Shown here in pieces: positions 55,875-64,000 of a stretch of DNA of 64,000 bases. A program made the translations under genes and the position numbers. The stretch's first letter is position 1. Each line of letters opens with the position of its first letter. The DNA is taken from contig NZ_CP150662.1 in assembly GCF_038024125.1 (NCBI RefSeq), positions 1,195,501 to 1,259,500 on the forward strand, read 5' to 3'. This DNA is from Polaribacter gangjinensis. Lineage in GTDB: Bacteria; Bacteroidota; Bacteroidia; Flavobacteriales; Flavobacteriaceae. Below the pieces are notes generated by a model. The model did no database searches and was not told where the DNA came from. It was given only the letters and a program-made list of their open reading frames with translations.

Positions 55875-57245
55875 TCAATTCATTATAAAATTAATTCCTA
55901 ATTGTAAAGATACTGAATTCGCAGAAGATAAATTTCCGTAGGATAAAATATTATCAAACATGCCATAAAAATTGACTTTTCCAAGTTGCATAGACAATCC
56001 TGCTCCTATATTCGAATACGAAAAATCATCTATAGTATAAGTCACTTTTGCATGGACTTTTCTTGAAAATGACTTTTGATAAAATGCTGACAATGCCAAA
56101 TTGGTGGATAAAGGTCTAAAAACTGAAAAAAGTTGTGCGCCAACTGCATCTGTATAAAAATCTTGATAACTATTATCATAACAAATGGCACTTCTTCTCT
56201 CACCAAAACTATATTTTAAAGCCATGTTCATTTTTGTAGGTCTCCATGATATATAGGAATCTTCATTTTCTATTGTAGGTAATTCCTCATTAAAACGATC
56301 ATTGATTTCTTCCCAAAAATCCCTGTTGCTATTTGCATCAAATTCATATTCAAAGCCTTCATAAACAAAACTTCCTTCCTCTTTATAATTTTTGACATTT
56401 TTTTTATGATTTACAAAACCAATATCAATTAGACTTGCAGAAAATTGTAATTGCTTGTTTATATGGTAATTAACTCCAACATCAAAACCAATTCCTAAAT
56501 TACCACTTAAAAAAGTACGTTTTAAATAGTCATTTGGATCATCAAAAACTTCGTCATTACTATCAATAAATCCTGCAGAACGTTCCTCTAAATTTACATT
56601 GCTTATGTAATGAGTAAACAAATTATTGGTTCCTTGCACAGTAGTAAATGTTCCTGTATTGTTAAATGACTCTAAATTTAAGGCTGATGAATAAATTTTA
56701 AACCTCCCTCCTAATGTCAATTTCTCATCAATTTTTCTAGTGATTCCAGCATGTAAAACGCCTAAAACATCAAATTTATAACCTATTTGTGAAGCACTAA
56801 AACTTCTATCCAAAAAAGCATCATTTCCTTCAGAAAATAATACTAATAAATCTTTAGGAAAATATCCAATTGCATCAATTTCTTGATAAAAACCAGCACT
56901 TAAATATGTTTTTTCATTTAAACGATACCCAATATTTAAAAGCTCAACTTGTGTATTTAACATCATAAAATCATCAGCTGTCAAAGAATTTAAAACCTGT
57001 GATACTTTATCATTGATGTTTTGATTATCAACCGAAAAAACATCTGTTAAAACGACTCCTGATGAACCAATTTGGGTTGAAAACCCTGATAATAAAGGAA
57101 TGCCTACATGAAACTTATTTTTATTTTCTAAAGCAGGATTTAATAATAATGACTGAGGTAAATCAGCAAAATCATACAAAACTTGTTTGTTTTGAGAAAT
57201 AATGGTTGTTGCAAACAAACCAATAACTAATAAAAGTTTTTTCAT
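55875..57245 (-). CDS. DUF5723-like outer-membrane beta-barrel protein
   Basis: The protein has 456 residues with a signal peptide. The opening LPQSLLLNPALENKNKFHVGIPLLSG is characteristic of DUF5723 proteins, a Bacteroidota barrel group related in shape to PorP/SprF. Regular amphipathic strands continue to the C-terminus (SVSLQLGINFIMN). The function is unknown; a link to type IX secretion or gliding cannot be drawn from this sequence alone. The lipoprotein gene upstream ends 3 bases before this start. Confidence 0.82.
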   Translation of the reverse strand: MKKLLLVIGLFATTIISQNKQVLYDFADLPQSLLLNPALENKNKFHVGIPLLSGFSTQIGSSGVVLTDVFSVDNQNINDKVSQVLNSLTADDFMMLNTQVELLNIGYRLNEKTYLSAGFYQEIDAIGYFPKDLLVLFSEGNDAFLDRSFSASQIGYKFDVLGVLHAGITRKIDEKLTLGGRFKIYSSALNLESFNNTGTFTTVQGTNNLFTHYISNVNLEERSAGFIDSNDEVFDDPNDYLKRTFLSGNLGIGFDVGVNYHINKQLQFSASLIDIGFVNHKKNVKNYKEEGSFVYEGFEYEFDANSNRDFWEEINDRFNEELPTIENEDSYISWRPTKMNMALKYSFGERRSAICYDNSYQDFYTDAVGAQLFSVFRPLSTNLALSAFYQKSFSRKVHAKVTYTIDDFSYSNIGAGLSMQLGKVNFYGMFDNILSYGNLSSANSVSLQLGINFIMN

Positions 57246-57248
57246 GTT

Positions 57249-57797
57249 TTAGAAACTAGATTCAATATACATTGTAACGGATGATTTGAATTCGAATTCA
57301 CTTGGATCGTTTAAGTTCATTTGAATTCCTGTATTTTCTAGTTCAGCAGTAATTTTTACTTGGGTGGTATTAAGGATTGATGGATTTGCAGAAATCTCAA
57401 TCTCTTCTTTATACTTAAAATTTAAGTTACTTCCTTGAATAATAATGGGTGTAAATGTGTAAACAGTTACATTATTACTATTTAAAAACTCAACACGAAT
57501 CGTAACTTCTCTATTGAATTCATTTTTAACTGCCACATCCAAATCGAGTTTCACTAAATTTTCTTTAACAAATTGCGATTGAAGTACATCAAAATTGGTG
57601 GTTTCTGAAATACTATTTTGTTGGATTGTACCTGAAGAATCAAAAAAATCAGCAGGAACCACTGTAAAATATGTCAATGAACCTGTAAAAATTGGCTTAT
57701 AAACATAATCATCTATCTGATTGAAATCCAATGATTCAGCACAAGAAATAAACAGAAAAAAGCTTGCAATGATTGCAAATTTTGAAGAGGATTTCAT
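57249..57797 (-). CDS. Lipoprotein of unknown function in the yjjG operon
   Basis: The protein has 182 residues with lipobox FLFISC (Cys19). The remainder is all-beta in character (NFDVLQSQFVKENLVKLDLDVAV; FNREVTIRVEFLNSNNVTVYTF), possibly a single Ig-like sandwich. It lies between yjjG (33-base gap) and the DUF5723 barrel (3-base gap). A role as a partner lipoprotein of the barrel is likely but inferred. Confidence 0.72.
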   Translation of the reverse strand: MKSSSKFAIIASFFLFISCAESLDFNQIDDYVYKPIFTGSLTYFTVVPADFFDSSGTIQQNSISETTNFDVLQSQFVKENLVKLDLDVAVKNEFNREVTIRVEFLNSNNVTVYTFTPIIIQGSNLNFKYKEEIEISANPSILNTTQVKITAELENTGIQMNLNDPSEFEFKSSVTMYIESSF

Positions 57798-57830
57798 AAG
57801 GAATACTATTTGTTTTAAAACGTTATTTGT

Positions 57831-58514
57831 TTATAGATATTGCTTTATTTCTAGCAAAGAAGTAATGCTTTTAAAATTTGTTGCAGTAACTTCTTCTCCT
57901 TCAAAATTGCAGTGAATTGCTTCCATGCCAACTTGCAATGCACCTTCAATATCTGCCTCAACACTATCTCCAATCATAATGGAATTGTCTTTTGTGGCAT
58001 TTGCAATCGCAAGAGCATGTTCAAAAACTTTCGGGTTTGGCTTTTTTACTCCTACAGATTCTGAAGTAATTATTTTATCAAAATAATGATGAATGTTTGA
58101 AGATTGCATTTTTTTTGTTTGTATTTCTTCAAAACCATTGGTGATAATATGCAATTGATATTTTGGTTTTAAATAGTCTAAAACATCAAAAGTATGATCG
58201 AAAAGATGATTGAAATGTGGTAAAAACTCAATGTATTCTATGGCAATTACATCAATCAAAGCATCTGAAATTGAGTAGTTTATGGTGTCAAACGTTTTTT
58301 TTAAACGCTGATATCTTAAGGCTTCTTTACTGATTTTTTCTTCACGATACAATTTCCAAAATTCTCTGTTTAAGGGTTTATAAACCGTTAAAAAATCTTG
58401 CAGATTTACCTGAACTTGTTGTTTGTCAAATACTTTTTGAAAGGTTAAATCAGAATTTTTTTCAAAATCCCAAAGTGTGTGATCTAAATCAAAAAAAACG
58501 TGTTGAATTTTCAT
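57831..58514 (-). CDS. yjjG: HAD-family pyrimidine nucleotidase, YjjG-like
   Basis: A 227-residue HAD phosphatase. Motif I FFDLDHTLWDF, motif II IITNGFEE, motif III Lys in VGVKKPNPKVF, and motif IV IGDSVEADIEGA are present. A helical cap lies between motifs I and II. The DHTLWDFEKNS signature fits the YjjG/YfnB nucleotidases, which remove non-canonical pyrimidine nucleotides. It is the first gene of a four-gene operon. The promoter TATTTTTG ends 4 bases before the ATG, so the transcript is predicted leaderless. Confidence 0.9.
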   Translation of the reverse strand: MKIQHVFFDLDHTLWDFEKNSDLTFQKVFDKQQVQVNLQDFLTVYKPLNREFWKLYREEKISKEALRYQRLKKTFDTINYSISDALIDVIAIEYIEFLPHFNHLFDHTFDVLDYLKPKYQLHIITNGFEEIQTKKMQSSNIHHYFDKIITSESVGVKKPNPKVFEHALAIANATKDNSIMIGDSVEADIEGALQVGMEAIHCNFEGEEVTATNFKSITSLLEIKQYL

Positions 58515-58518
58515 GTAT

Positions 58519-58526
58519 CAAAAATA
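58519..58526 (-). promoter_or_regulatory. Predicted -7 element of the yjjG operon
   Basis: TATTTTTG on the minus strand matches TAnnTTTG, with 4 bases to the yjjG start codon. Confidence 0.6.
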
Positions 58527-58549
58527 AAAACAAAACCACAGAATACCTT

Positions 58550-58557
58550 TATATTTG
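58550..58557 (+). promoter_or_regulatory. Predicted -7 element of the glycosyltransferase gene
   Basis: TATATTTG matches TAnnTTTG. It overlaps the first in-frame TTG (58555), which therefore cannot be the start codon. Confidence 0.6.
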
Positions 58558-58578
58558 TGTGAATTAATAGTAAAACTT

Positions 58579-59715
58579 TTGAACAATAAATTGCACATTC
58601 TTTTTCTTTGTGGATGGTATCCTTCACGAATTTTACCAACAAATGGCGACTTTATTCAAAGGCATGCTGAAGCTGTTGCTACCCAACAAAAAGTAAGTGT
58701 TGTGCACATTATTACTGATGAAAATTTAGCCACCCAAAAAGAAATTGAATATTCTAAAATAAATGGAGTTGATACTTTTATTGGTTATATACAAAAGACA
58801 AAAAATCCGATTTTAAAGTGGAAAAGATATATAACCATGTTTATGGAGTTGACTTCTAAGATTGATGATTTTCAAATAATTCATGTAAATTCTTTATTTC
58901 CTTTTGGGATTTTTGCTTGGTGTTTGAAAATGACAAAAAACATACCTTACATCATTTCTGAACATTGGACTGGATATCATTTTCCACAATCAAAAAACAT
59001 TGGATTTTTTCAAAAAATAGCATCAAAAATCATTGTCAAAAACGCCTCTTTTGTATGTCCTGTAAGTGATGATTTAGCAAATTCTATGCTGCAATTGGGT
59101 TTAAAAGGCAACTATTGCAAAGTGCCAAATGTGGTGGATACTGATATGTTTTATCCAATAAAAAATACAAAAGAGACTTTTATCATTATTCACATTTCTA
59201 GTTTGAATGATGCTCATAAAAATGTTTCTGGAATGTTGAATGTTGCCAAAAAACTGGAAGAAAGAATAGGAAATTTCACCTGGAAATTTATTGGTGGAAC
59301 TGAGGATCATTTTAAAAATCAACTTAAAAAACACGATTTTAAACAAGCTAAAATTGAATTTATCAATCACATTCCGCAACAAGAAATGGTAAGTCATTTG
59401 CAATCTGCGGATGTTTTTGTTTTGTTTAGCAATTACGAAAATTTACCTTGTGTAATTTTAGAAGCTTTTTCGTGCGGAATTCAAGCTATTTCAACGAATG
59501 TTGGTGGAATTCATGAATATTTTCCTGAAGATTTTGGAACCCTCATTCAACCTAAAAACGAAGAACAATTGTTAGAAAGTTTGCTGCAATTTTCCAAAAA
59601 ACAACCGATAAATAAAGACAAGATGCATGCATATGCAATCCAAAATTTTGGTAAAAATGCTATTGCAAATTCGTTTTCTGAATTGTATCATTCATCTTTA
59701 AAAACCCATGCTTAA
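58579..59715 (+). CDS. Glycosyltransferase family 4 protein
   Basis: The open frame begins at TTG 58555, but that codon lies in the predicted -7 element. TTG at 58579 (MNNKLHILFLCGWYPS, 378 residues) is preferred. It is a GT-B enzyme: an N-terminal acceptor domain (TNGDFIQRHAEAVA) and a C-terminal donor domain with the E-x7-E motif (ENLPCVILEAFSCG). It probably adds a sugar to a lipid-linked surface polysaccharide. The flippase gene starts 2 bases after it. Confidence 0.9.
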   Translation: MNNKLHILFLCGWYPSRILPTNGDFIQRHAEAVATQQKVSVVHIITDENLATQKEIEYSKINGVDTFIGYIQKTKNPILKWKRYITMFMELTSKIDDFQIIHVNSLFPFGIFAWCLKMTKNIPYIISEHWTGYHFPQSKNIGFFQKIASKIIVKNASFVCPVSDDLANSMLQLGLKGNYCKVPNVVDTDMFYPIKNTKETFIIIHISSLNDAHKNVSGMLNVAKKLEERIGNFTWKFIGGTEDHFKNQLKKHDFKQAKIEFINHIPQQEMVSHLQSADVFVLFSNYENLPCVILEAFSCGIQAISTNVGGIHEYFPEDFGTLIQPKNEEQLLESLLQFSKKQPINKDKMHAYAIQNFGKNAIANSFSELYHSSLKTHA

Positions 59716-59717
59716 AT

Positions 59718-60977
59718 ATGCTTAGAAATTACATCCAAAATTTTTTAAGTAGAGCAGGAAGCTATGTTTTTACGGCAACTTTGGCTTCAAAAGCCTTGTC
59801 TTTTTTAGCGTCATGGATTGCCTTACAATTGATCGATCATAAAGAATTGGGAGTAGTTCTTTTTGCCTATAATTTCATCGTATTTTTGATTCCAATTAGT
59901 GGTTTTGGCTTGAACCAAAGTTTGATTCGATATGGAGCCCTTTTACAAACTCAAGAAGAAAAAGATGCGCTTTTTGTGTATGTTTCAAAAAAAGGATTTT
60001 GGGCTACTATTGCACTAATTTTACTAATTATTCTGGGAAGTTTTCTAATTGATTTTCAGTTTCAAAATACACAATTGTATGTTATTATTTTATCATTTGT
60101 GTTGATTCCAACTTATTTTTTTGAAGTTATAAGGGCACAATTTAGATTGAAACACGACAACAAATCTTTTGCGTATACCGAGTTTTTTATGAGTCTTTTT
60201 TTAGTAATCAATGTGTTTGTGTTAAGTTACTTTTTCAAAGAAATTGGCTATGCAATTGCCTTGATTATTGCTCCGTTAATCACTTCACTCCTATTTATCA
60301 AAAAACTAAAAATTAAATTTACAGTATCAAAAAAAGTAAATAACATCAATTTTGAGTTTTGGAAATACGGATTTTTCGCAAGTTTATCAAACGTAGTTAC
60401 GCAATTGCTTTTTGTGATTGATATTTTACTAATTGGATATTTGCTAAAAGACACTGAAATGGTTACAAATTATAGATACGTTTCATTGATTCCTTTTAGC
60501 TTGCTGTTTTTGCCAAGAGTTTTTATGTCCACTGATTTTGTGGTATTTACAGAAAATATTTTTGATAAAAAATACATTGTCAATTATATGAAAAGCTACA
60601 TGCTTTTTTTCTTGATTATCAGTGTTTTAATGCTTTTGGTAAGTTTTCTTTTTTCAGATGTTATCCTCGCTCTTTTAGATAAGAATTTTGTAAAATTTTC
60701 TGATAGTTTTCTGATTTTGATGATAGGAATTGTTGGAATTTATATTTTCAGAGGATTGTATGGCAATTTGTTGTCGTCAATTGGAAAAGCCCATGTTAAT
60801 TATTATATCGCTACTTTTTCCTTGATTCTCAACATCGTAACTAATTATTATTTGATTCCCAAATACGGAATTTTAGGTGCTGCAATAACAACAGCTATTT
60901 TAATGTGGCTTTCAGGAATTATTTCTATGATTGTATTCTGGAAAATTTACAATAAAGTTCTCCTTACCAAAGAATAA
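59718..60977 (+). CDS. Polysaccharide flippase (Wzx/MATE-like membrane protein)
   Basis: The protein has 419 residues with about 12 membrane segments. The N-terminal helix LSRAGSYVFTATLASKALSFLASWIALQLI and the repeat of alternating segments fit the polysaccharide exporter clan (MOP superfamily). It probably flips the lipid-linked glycan made with the upstream transferase. Its 3' end overlaps the convergent acetyltransferase-like gene by 31 bases. Confidence 0.9.
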   Translation: MLRNYIQNFLSRAGSYVFTATLASKALSFLASWIALQLIDHKELGVVLFAYNFIVFLIPISGFGLNQSLIRYGALLQTQEEKDALFVYVSKKGFWATIALILLIILGSFLIDFQFQNTQLYVIILSFVLIPTYFFEVIRAQFRLKHDNKSFAYTEFFMSLFLVINVFVLSYFFKEIGYAIALIIAPLITSLLFIKKLKIKFTVSKKVNNINFEFWKYGFFASLSNVVTQLLFVIDILLIGYLLKDTEMVTNYRYVSLIPFSLLFLPRVFMSTDFVVFTENIFDKKYIVNYMKSYMLFFLIISVLMLLVSFLFSDVILALLDKNFVKFSDSFLILMIGIVGIYIFRGLYGNLLSSIGKAHVNYYIATFSLILNIVTNYYLIPKYGILGAAITTAILMWLSGIISMIVFWKIYNKVLLTKE

Positions 60978-61798
60978 GTCTCTACCTCAGCACCAAAACT
61001 ATTGTAAAAAGTAGCCATATTTGGCATGTTTCCTCCTTCAAAATCAAAAATAAGCGAAGAATTTTCGTGCTTTTTCAACATATAATTTAATAAAAAGCTG
61101 GCTGCTTGTAACTCCTTTCCTTGCTCTGAAAATGCTGAAAATAGATACACAATCCGTTTTTTAGAGAATAAAAAAAATGCACCACCCAAAAGAATATCGT
61201 CTTTAAAAACTCCCAAAACTTTACCTGTTTTTTGCTGTAAAACATTTTTGGATAGTTTTATCAATTTTTCTTCTGAAAATTGATATTTGTATAACTTTTT
61301 TTGAAGTTCAATTAAATTTTCGATGGAAGATTCTAAAACTTGTAATTGATTTTTTTCTGCAACTTTCAATGCGTGTTTTCTTCCTTTTGAAAAATTTTTA
61401 CGCAACAACTCATAATTTTTATTCAATTGTAAAAACAAATTTTTCTTTGTTTGTTGCCCAATCAATCTATTTTGAGAATTCAAAGCAAGTGAAACTTTTA
61501 AAAATTGAATGGGTATTTTATTTATGAATTGTAGTTGCAATTCTTCTGAAATTTCTTCCATTGAAAAAATCCCCAATTGTTGACAAAAATTGGGTTGTGT
61601 GATATATTTTAATCCTAATTTTTGTTTCCAAGGAATGGGCATTACAGCTTTATAATCATTCAAAACCATCACATCCCAATTATCAGCAACAATATCCAAA
61701 AACCAAGAAAAAGCATAAATTCTTGATTGCAAGGAGTTTTCTATACAAAAATCGTATTTTTCAATATCTAAATTGGCTCTTTTAACGAAAGAAATCAT
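60947..61798 (-). CDS. FemAB/GNAT-like acyltransferase domain protein
   Basis: The protein has 283 residues. The N-terminus has an RIYAFSWFLDIVADNWDVMVLND region and a C-terminal GNAT-like core (GKVLGVFKDDILLGGAFFLFSKKRIVYLFSAFSEQGKELQAASFLLNYM; FDFEGGNMPNMATFYNSFGAEVE). This resembles the FemAB or BioF2-like acetyltransferase group, often found in polysaccharide loci. The deacetylase gene upstream ends one base before it. The acceptor is unknown. Confidence 0.8.
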   Translation of the reverse strand: MISFVKRANLDIEKYDFCIENSLQSRIYAFSWFLDIVADNWDVMVLNDYKAVMPIPWKQKLGLKYITQPNFCQQLGIFSMEEISEELQLQFINKIPIQFLKVSLALNSQNRLIGQQTKKNLFLQLNKNYELLRKNFSKGRKHALKVAEKNQLQVLESSIENLIELQKKLYKYQFSEEKLIKLSKNVLQQKTGKVLGVFKDDILLGGAFFLFSKKRIVYLFSAFSEQGKELQAASFLLNYMLKKHENSSLIFDFEGGNMPNMATFYNSFGAEVETYSLVRRTLL

Positions 61799-61799
61799 A

Positions 61800-63104
61800 T
61801 TATGAAGTAGCGATTTTTATCATAGATTCATACAATCGTTTCCAACCTTTCCATCGCAAATAATCGCTCAAACTTTCGTTGTGAAATAAAGTAATAAAAG
61901 TACCATTTACGGCTTTTACTTCATCTTTCAACTCTTTTATTTTACCTAAAGATTGCTTTGGTGTTAGCTTCATATAATCATTCAACGTAGTATCCATCAA
62001 GGCAAAAGGAAATATTTTTAAAGGGGTTTGAATTTCAAAATCCAAATCATAAAAATAAAATGGCGTACACGTACTTGCTCGAAAACCAATATGACTTGCA
62101 TAGCCCATTGAATAATCTTCTTGAATTTCTAAATCAATCAAAATTTGATACGTTTCTGGCAAATTAAATCGCAAATAATGCTGTCTTGATCTTACCACAG
62201 GCATGTTTGTAATATTCTCTAACCGCTCTTTTTCTTTTTTAATAATGGATGCATCTTGTGAAGAAAAATACGATGGATGCAAGCCTACAGGCGCATAATC
62301 TACAATGTCTTTGATGAGCAATCGAAACTTTTTCTTTGACGCAGAAACATTGGTATCAAATGAAGTGTAATTGCCAATTAAAAAAAAGAAAATTGTAGGA
62401 ACTTTTAAATCTTTTTTTAGTCGCAATAACTTTTGAAAAGTATCAAATGGATCATTTTTAAAGTTGAGCAAAACAATCAAACGCGACCAAACTTCTCCTA
62501 ATTTCAATTGAATGAGATCTTTGAAAAATCCGCCAAAAGTTCTAATCAAATTTTTGTGTTTGTAGGCAAATGCATTGTCAACATCAATTGTTGAGATAAA
62601 TTTATAAGTCCTTTTTTTGAAGGTATAATTTGGAAACTTTTCTTGTAAAATTTTCAAGAGTTTAAAAGCCCAAATATCTACCACAGGTTTTTCTAAAAAT
62701 CGGTATTTAAAAGCCAAACTTTGCGTAGCAATATAGCGTCCATGATGGTCTTTTACGTGCGGTAAATATTCTTCATAACGAGTAATCAAATAAAAACTTG
62801 CGGCAAAAATGTCAAACGGAATTGCAGACCTTGCATTGGTTGCAAAAAAACAAGGAATGTCATCCCACTTTTGCATGCTAATTTCCAAATCATTTACACC
62901 TTGCTCAAAAAGTAACTCATTGCTTTTGATAAAAAATTCATTTCCCAAAGGCATTTTGGTATATGAAATTTTAGGACCATCATGCGCAACAAAATCCTCA
63001 ATTTTTGATGTAAAACTTACAGGAATCAATAATATTCTAGACAATATATGTCTGAAAATATAACGAACTCTAGGAGTAATTTTATGGGTATAAATTAAAA
63101 TCAA
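61800..63104 (-). CDS. Polysaccharide deacetylase-family protein (DUF7033-like N-terminal domain)
   Basis: The protein has 434 residues. The N-terminal ~160 residues resemble the domain that precedes NodB folds in Bacteroidota. The deacetylase region contains the metal-binding ISTIDVDNAFAYKH (Asp-x-Asp) and the HPSYFSS motif (VGLHPSYFS). It ends with ALMDTTLNDYMKL and FHNESLSDY. It is probably a metal-dependent deacetylase of a surface glycan. It is first in a two-gene unit with the acyltransferase-like gene. No clear promoter is visible. Confidence 0.85.
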   Translation of the reverse strand: MILIYTHKITPRVRYIFRHILSRILLIPVSFTSKIEDFVAHDGPKISYTKMPLGNEFFIKSNELLFEQGVNDLEISMQKWDDIPCFFATNARSAIPFDIFAASFYLITRYEEYLPHVKDHHGRYIATQSLAFKYRFLEKPVVDIWAFKLLKILQEKFPNYTFKKRTYKFISTIDVDNAFAYKHKNLIRTFGGFFKDLIQLKLGEVWSRLIVLLNFKNDPFDTFQKLLRLKKDLKVPTIFFFLIGNYTSFDTNVSASKKKFRLLIKDIVDYAPVGLHPSYFSSQDASIIKKEKERLENITNMPVVRSRQHYLRFNLPETYQILIDLEIQEDYSMGYASHIGFRASTCTPFYFYDLDFEIQTPLKIFPFALMDTTLNDYMKLTPKQSLGKIKELKDEVKAVNGTFITLFHNESLSDYLRWKGWKRLYESMIKIATS

Positions 63105-63208
63105 AATGAGTATTGAATTTTAAGTGTTTAGTTTTGAGTGTTTAATTATTAGTATAATCATACACAAATTGCTACATTTTCTCATTATTTCATATATTCA
63201 GTAAATCA

Positions 63209-63895
63209 TTACAAAATGCCTTCATCTGCAAAGCTAAAATACGCTTTTTCGGTAATTATCAAATGATCTAGCAATTTTATATCCAGAGTATTTCCTGCAT
63301 TTTTAATTTTTTGTGTTAGCTGAATATCAGCATCACTAGGTTTTAATTTTCCTGAAGGATGATTGTGACACACAATAATGGCCACTGAAAAAAGCTCTAA
63401 TGCTTGTTTAAAAAGCAATCTGATATCTACAACTGTTGCTGTCATACCTCCTTTACTGACCTGATGTTTTGCCAAAACTTTGTTGGAATTATTCAAAAAA
63501 AGTACCCAAAATTCTTCATGTGATAAATCCCCAATAATGGGTTGCATCAGTTTAAAAACGTCATTGCTTCCTCCTATTTTTGGTTTTTCGAGCAAGTTTT
63601 CTAACTGTCTTCTTTTACCTAATTCTAAAGCTGCAACAATATTTACGGCTTTTGCTTCTCCAATTCCTTTAAAAGTCATCAACTTTTCAATCGATAATTT
63701 GGCAAGTTCATTGATGTTTCCTGCTACAGATTGCAACATTCTTTGTGATAAAGCCACTGCTGATTCTTGCCTGTTTCCAGAGCCAATTAAAATTGCCATC
63801 AATTCAGCATCAGACAGAACTGTTTTTCCTTTGGCGACTAATTTTTCACGAGGTCTGTCATCCAAAGCCCATGATTTTATTGATAACTTTTCCAT
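63209..63895 (-). CDS. radC: RadC/JAB-domain protein
   Basis: The protein has 228 residues. An N-terminal helix-hairpin-helix-like region (LMAILIGSGNRQESAVALSQRML; LMTFKGIGEAKAVNIVAALELG) is followed by an MPN/JAB metalloprotease domain with the HxH...D motif (VIIVCHNHPSGKLKPSDADI). RadC was once linked to repair, but its function is unsettled. It stands alone at the end of the window. Confidence 0.95.
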   Translation of the reverse strand: MEKLSIKSWALDDRPREKLVAKGKTVLSDAELMAILIGSGNRQESAVALSQRMLQSVAGNINELAKLSIEKLMTFKGIGEAKAVNIVAALELGKRRQLENLLEKPKIGGSNDVFKLMQPIIGDLSHEEFWVLFLNNSNKVLAKHQVSKGGMTATVVDIRLLFKQALELFSVAIIVCHNHPSGKLKPSDADIQLTQKIKNAGNTLDIKLLDHLIITEKAYFSFADEGIL

Positions 63896-64000
63896 GTAAT
63901 TTTTTTCTCTAAAAGTAAGAGATTATTTTATGTAAACACAAATTAGCAAAGCCAAATTTTATGAATATTCATAAAAATCAAAAAGAAACTTTTAAAAAAC

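Noticed and set aside
63480..63899. 139-codon open frame opposite radC
   Set aside because: Antisense shadow of a clear RadC gene.

Overview
The window is AT-rich chromosomal DNA from a member of the Bacteroidota, most likely a marine Flavobacteriaceae (Polaribacter/Tenacibaculum-like; this is an inference from gene content and protein flavour, not from a database search). The signs are tandem SusC/SusD pairs, many lipoproteins with short lipoboxes, a DUF5723-type barrel, a PafA-type phosphatase, an S10-spc-alpha cluster without adk, map or tuf, weak Shine-Dalgarno sites, and promoters of the Bacteroidota type (TTTG, 19 bp, TAnnTTTG). Three promoters fit this consensus exactly with 19-bp spacing: tRNA-Lys, rpsL and rplC.

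Layout. 1-2486: 3' part of gcvP. 2600-8297: rpmE2, a glutaminyl cyclase lipoprotein, a beta-helix-like lipoprotein, an amidohydrolase, an SDR enzyme and a SprT-like protease. 8310-13843: a DUF389 membrane protein, a CIA30-domain protein, tRNA-Lys, an MlaF/MlaE-type lipid ABC transporter and a PafA-like phosphatase. 13847-21117: PrsW, the citrulline hydrolase CtlX, a two-domain fasciclin lipoprotein, a dimethylargininase-like enzyme, citrate synthase, a small barrel protein and enolase. 21314-39902 (all minus strand): carA, then the alpha, spc, S10 and str ribosomal operons, read in transcription order from rpsL down to rplQ. 40045-52259 (plus): a BamA/TamA-like barrel protein, two SusC/SusD pairs and a lipoprotein. 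52333-58514: rlmB, a rhomboid protease, rarA, and a minus-strand operon yjjG - lipoprotein - DUF5723 barrel - periplasmic protein. 58579-63104: surface polysaccharide genes (glycosyltransferase, flippase, acetyltransferase-like, polysaccharide deacetylase). 63209-63895: radC.

How the genes work together. The ribosomal block appears to be broken into several transcription units. The str unit (rpsL-rpsG-fusA-rpsJ) ends at a hairpin. A perfect promoter and a structured leader of about 186 nt precede rplC. A second internal promoter with a leader precedes rpsH. The alpha operon has unusually long gaps (59-99 nt), three of which hold strong unrelated stem-loops. These are the best candidates here for undescribed regulation of ribosomal protein synthesis. 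A second candidate is a pair of stem-loops inside the signal-peptide codons of both susC genes.

No CRISPR array, insertion sequence, prophage or rRNA was seen. No stretch longer than about 250 bases lacks a gene; the longest (36295-36539) holds the rplC promoter and leader. The last 105 bases of the window hold nothing I can support.
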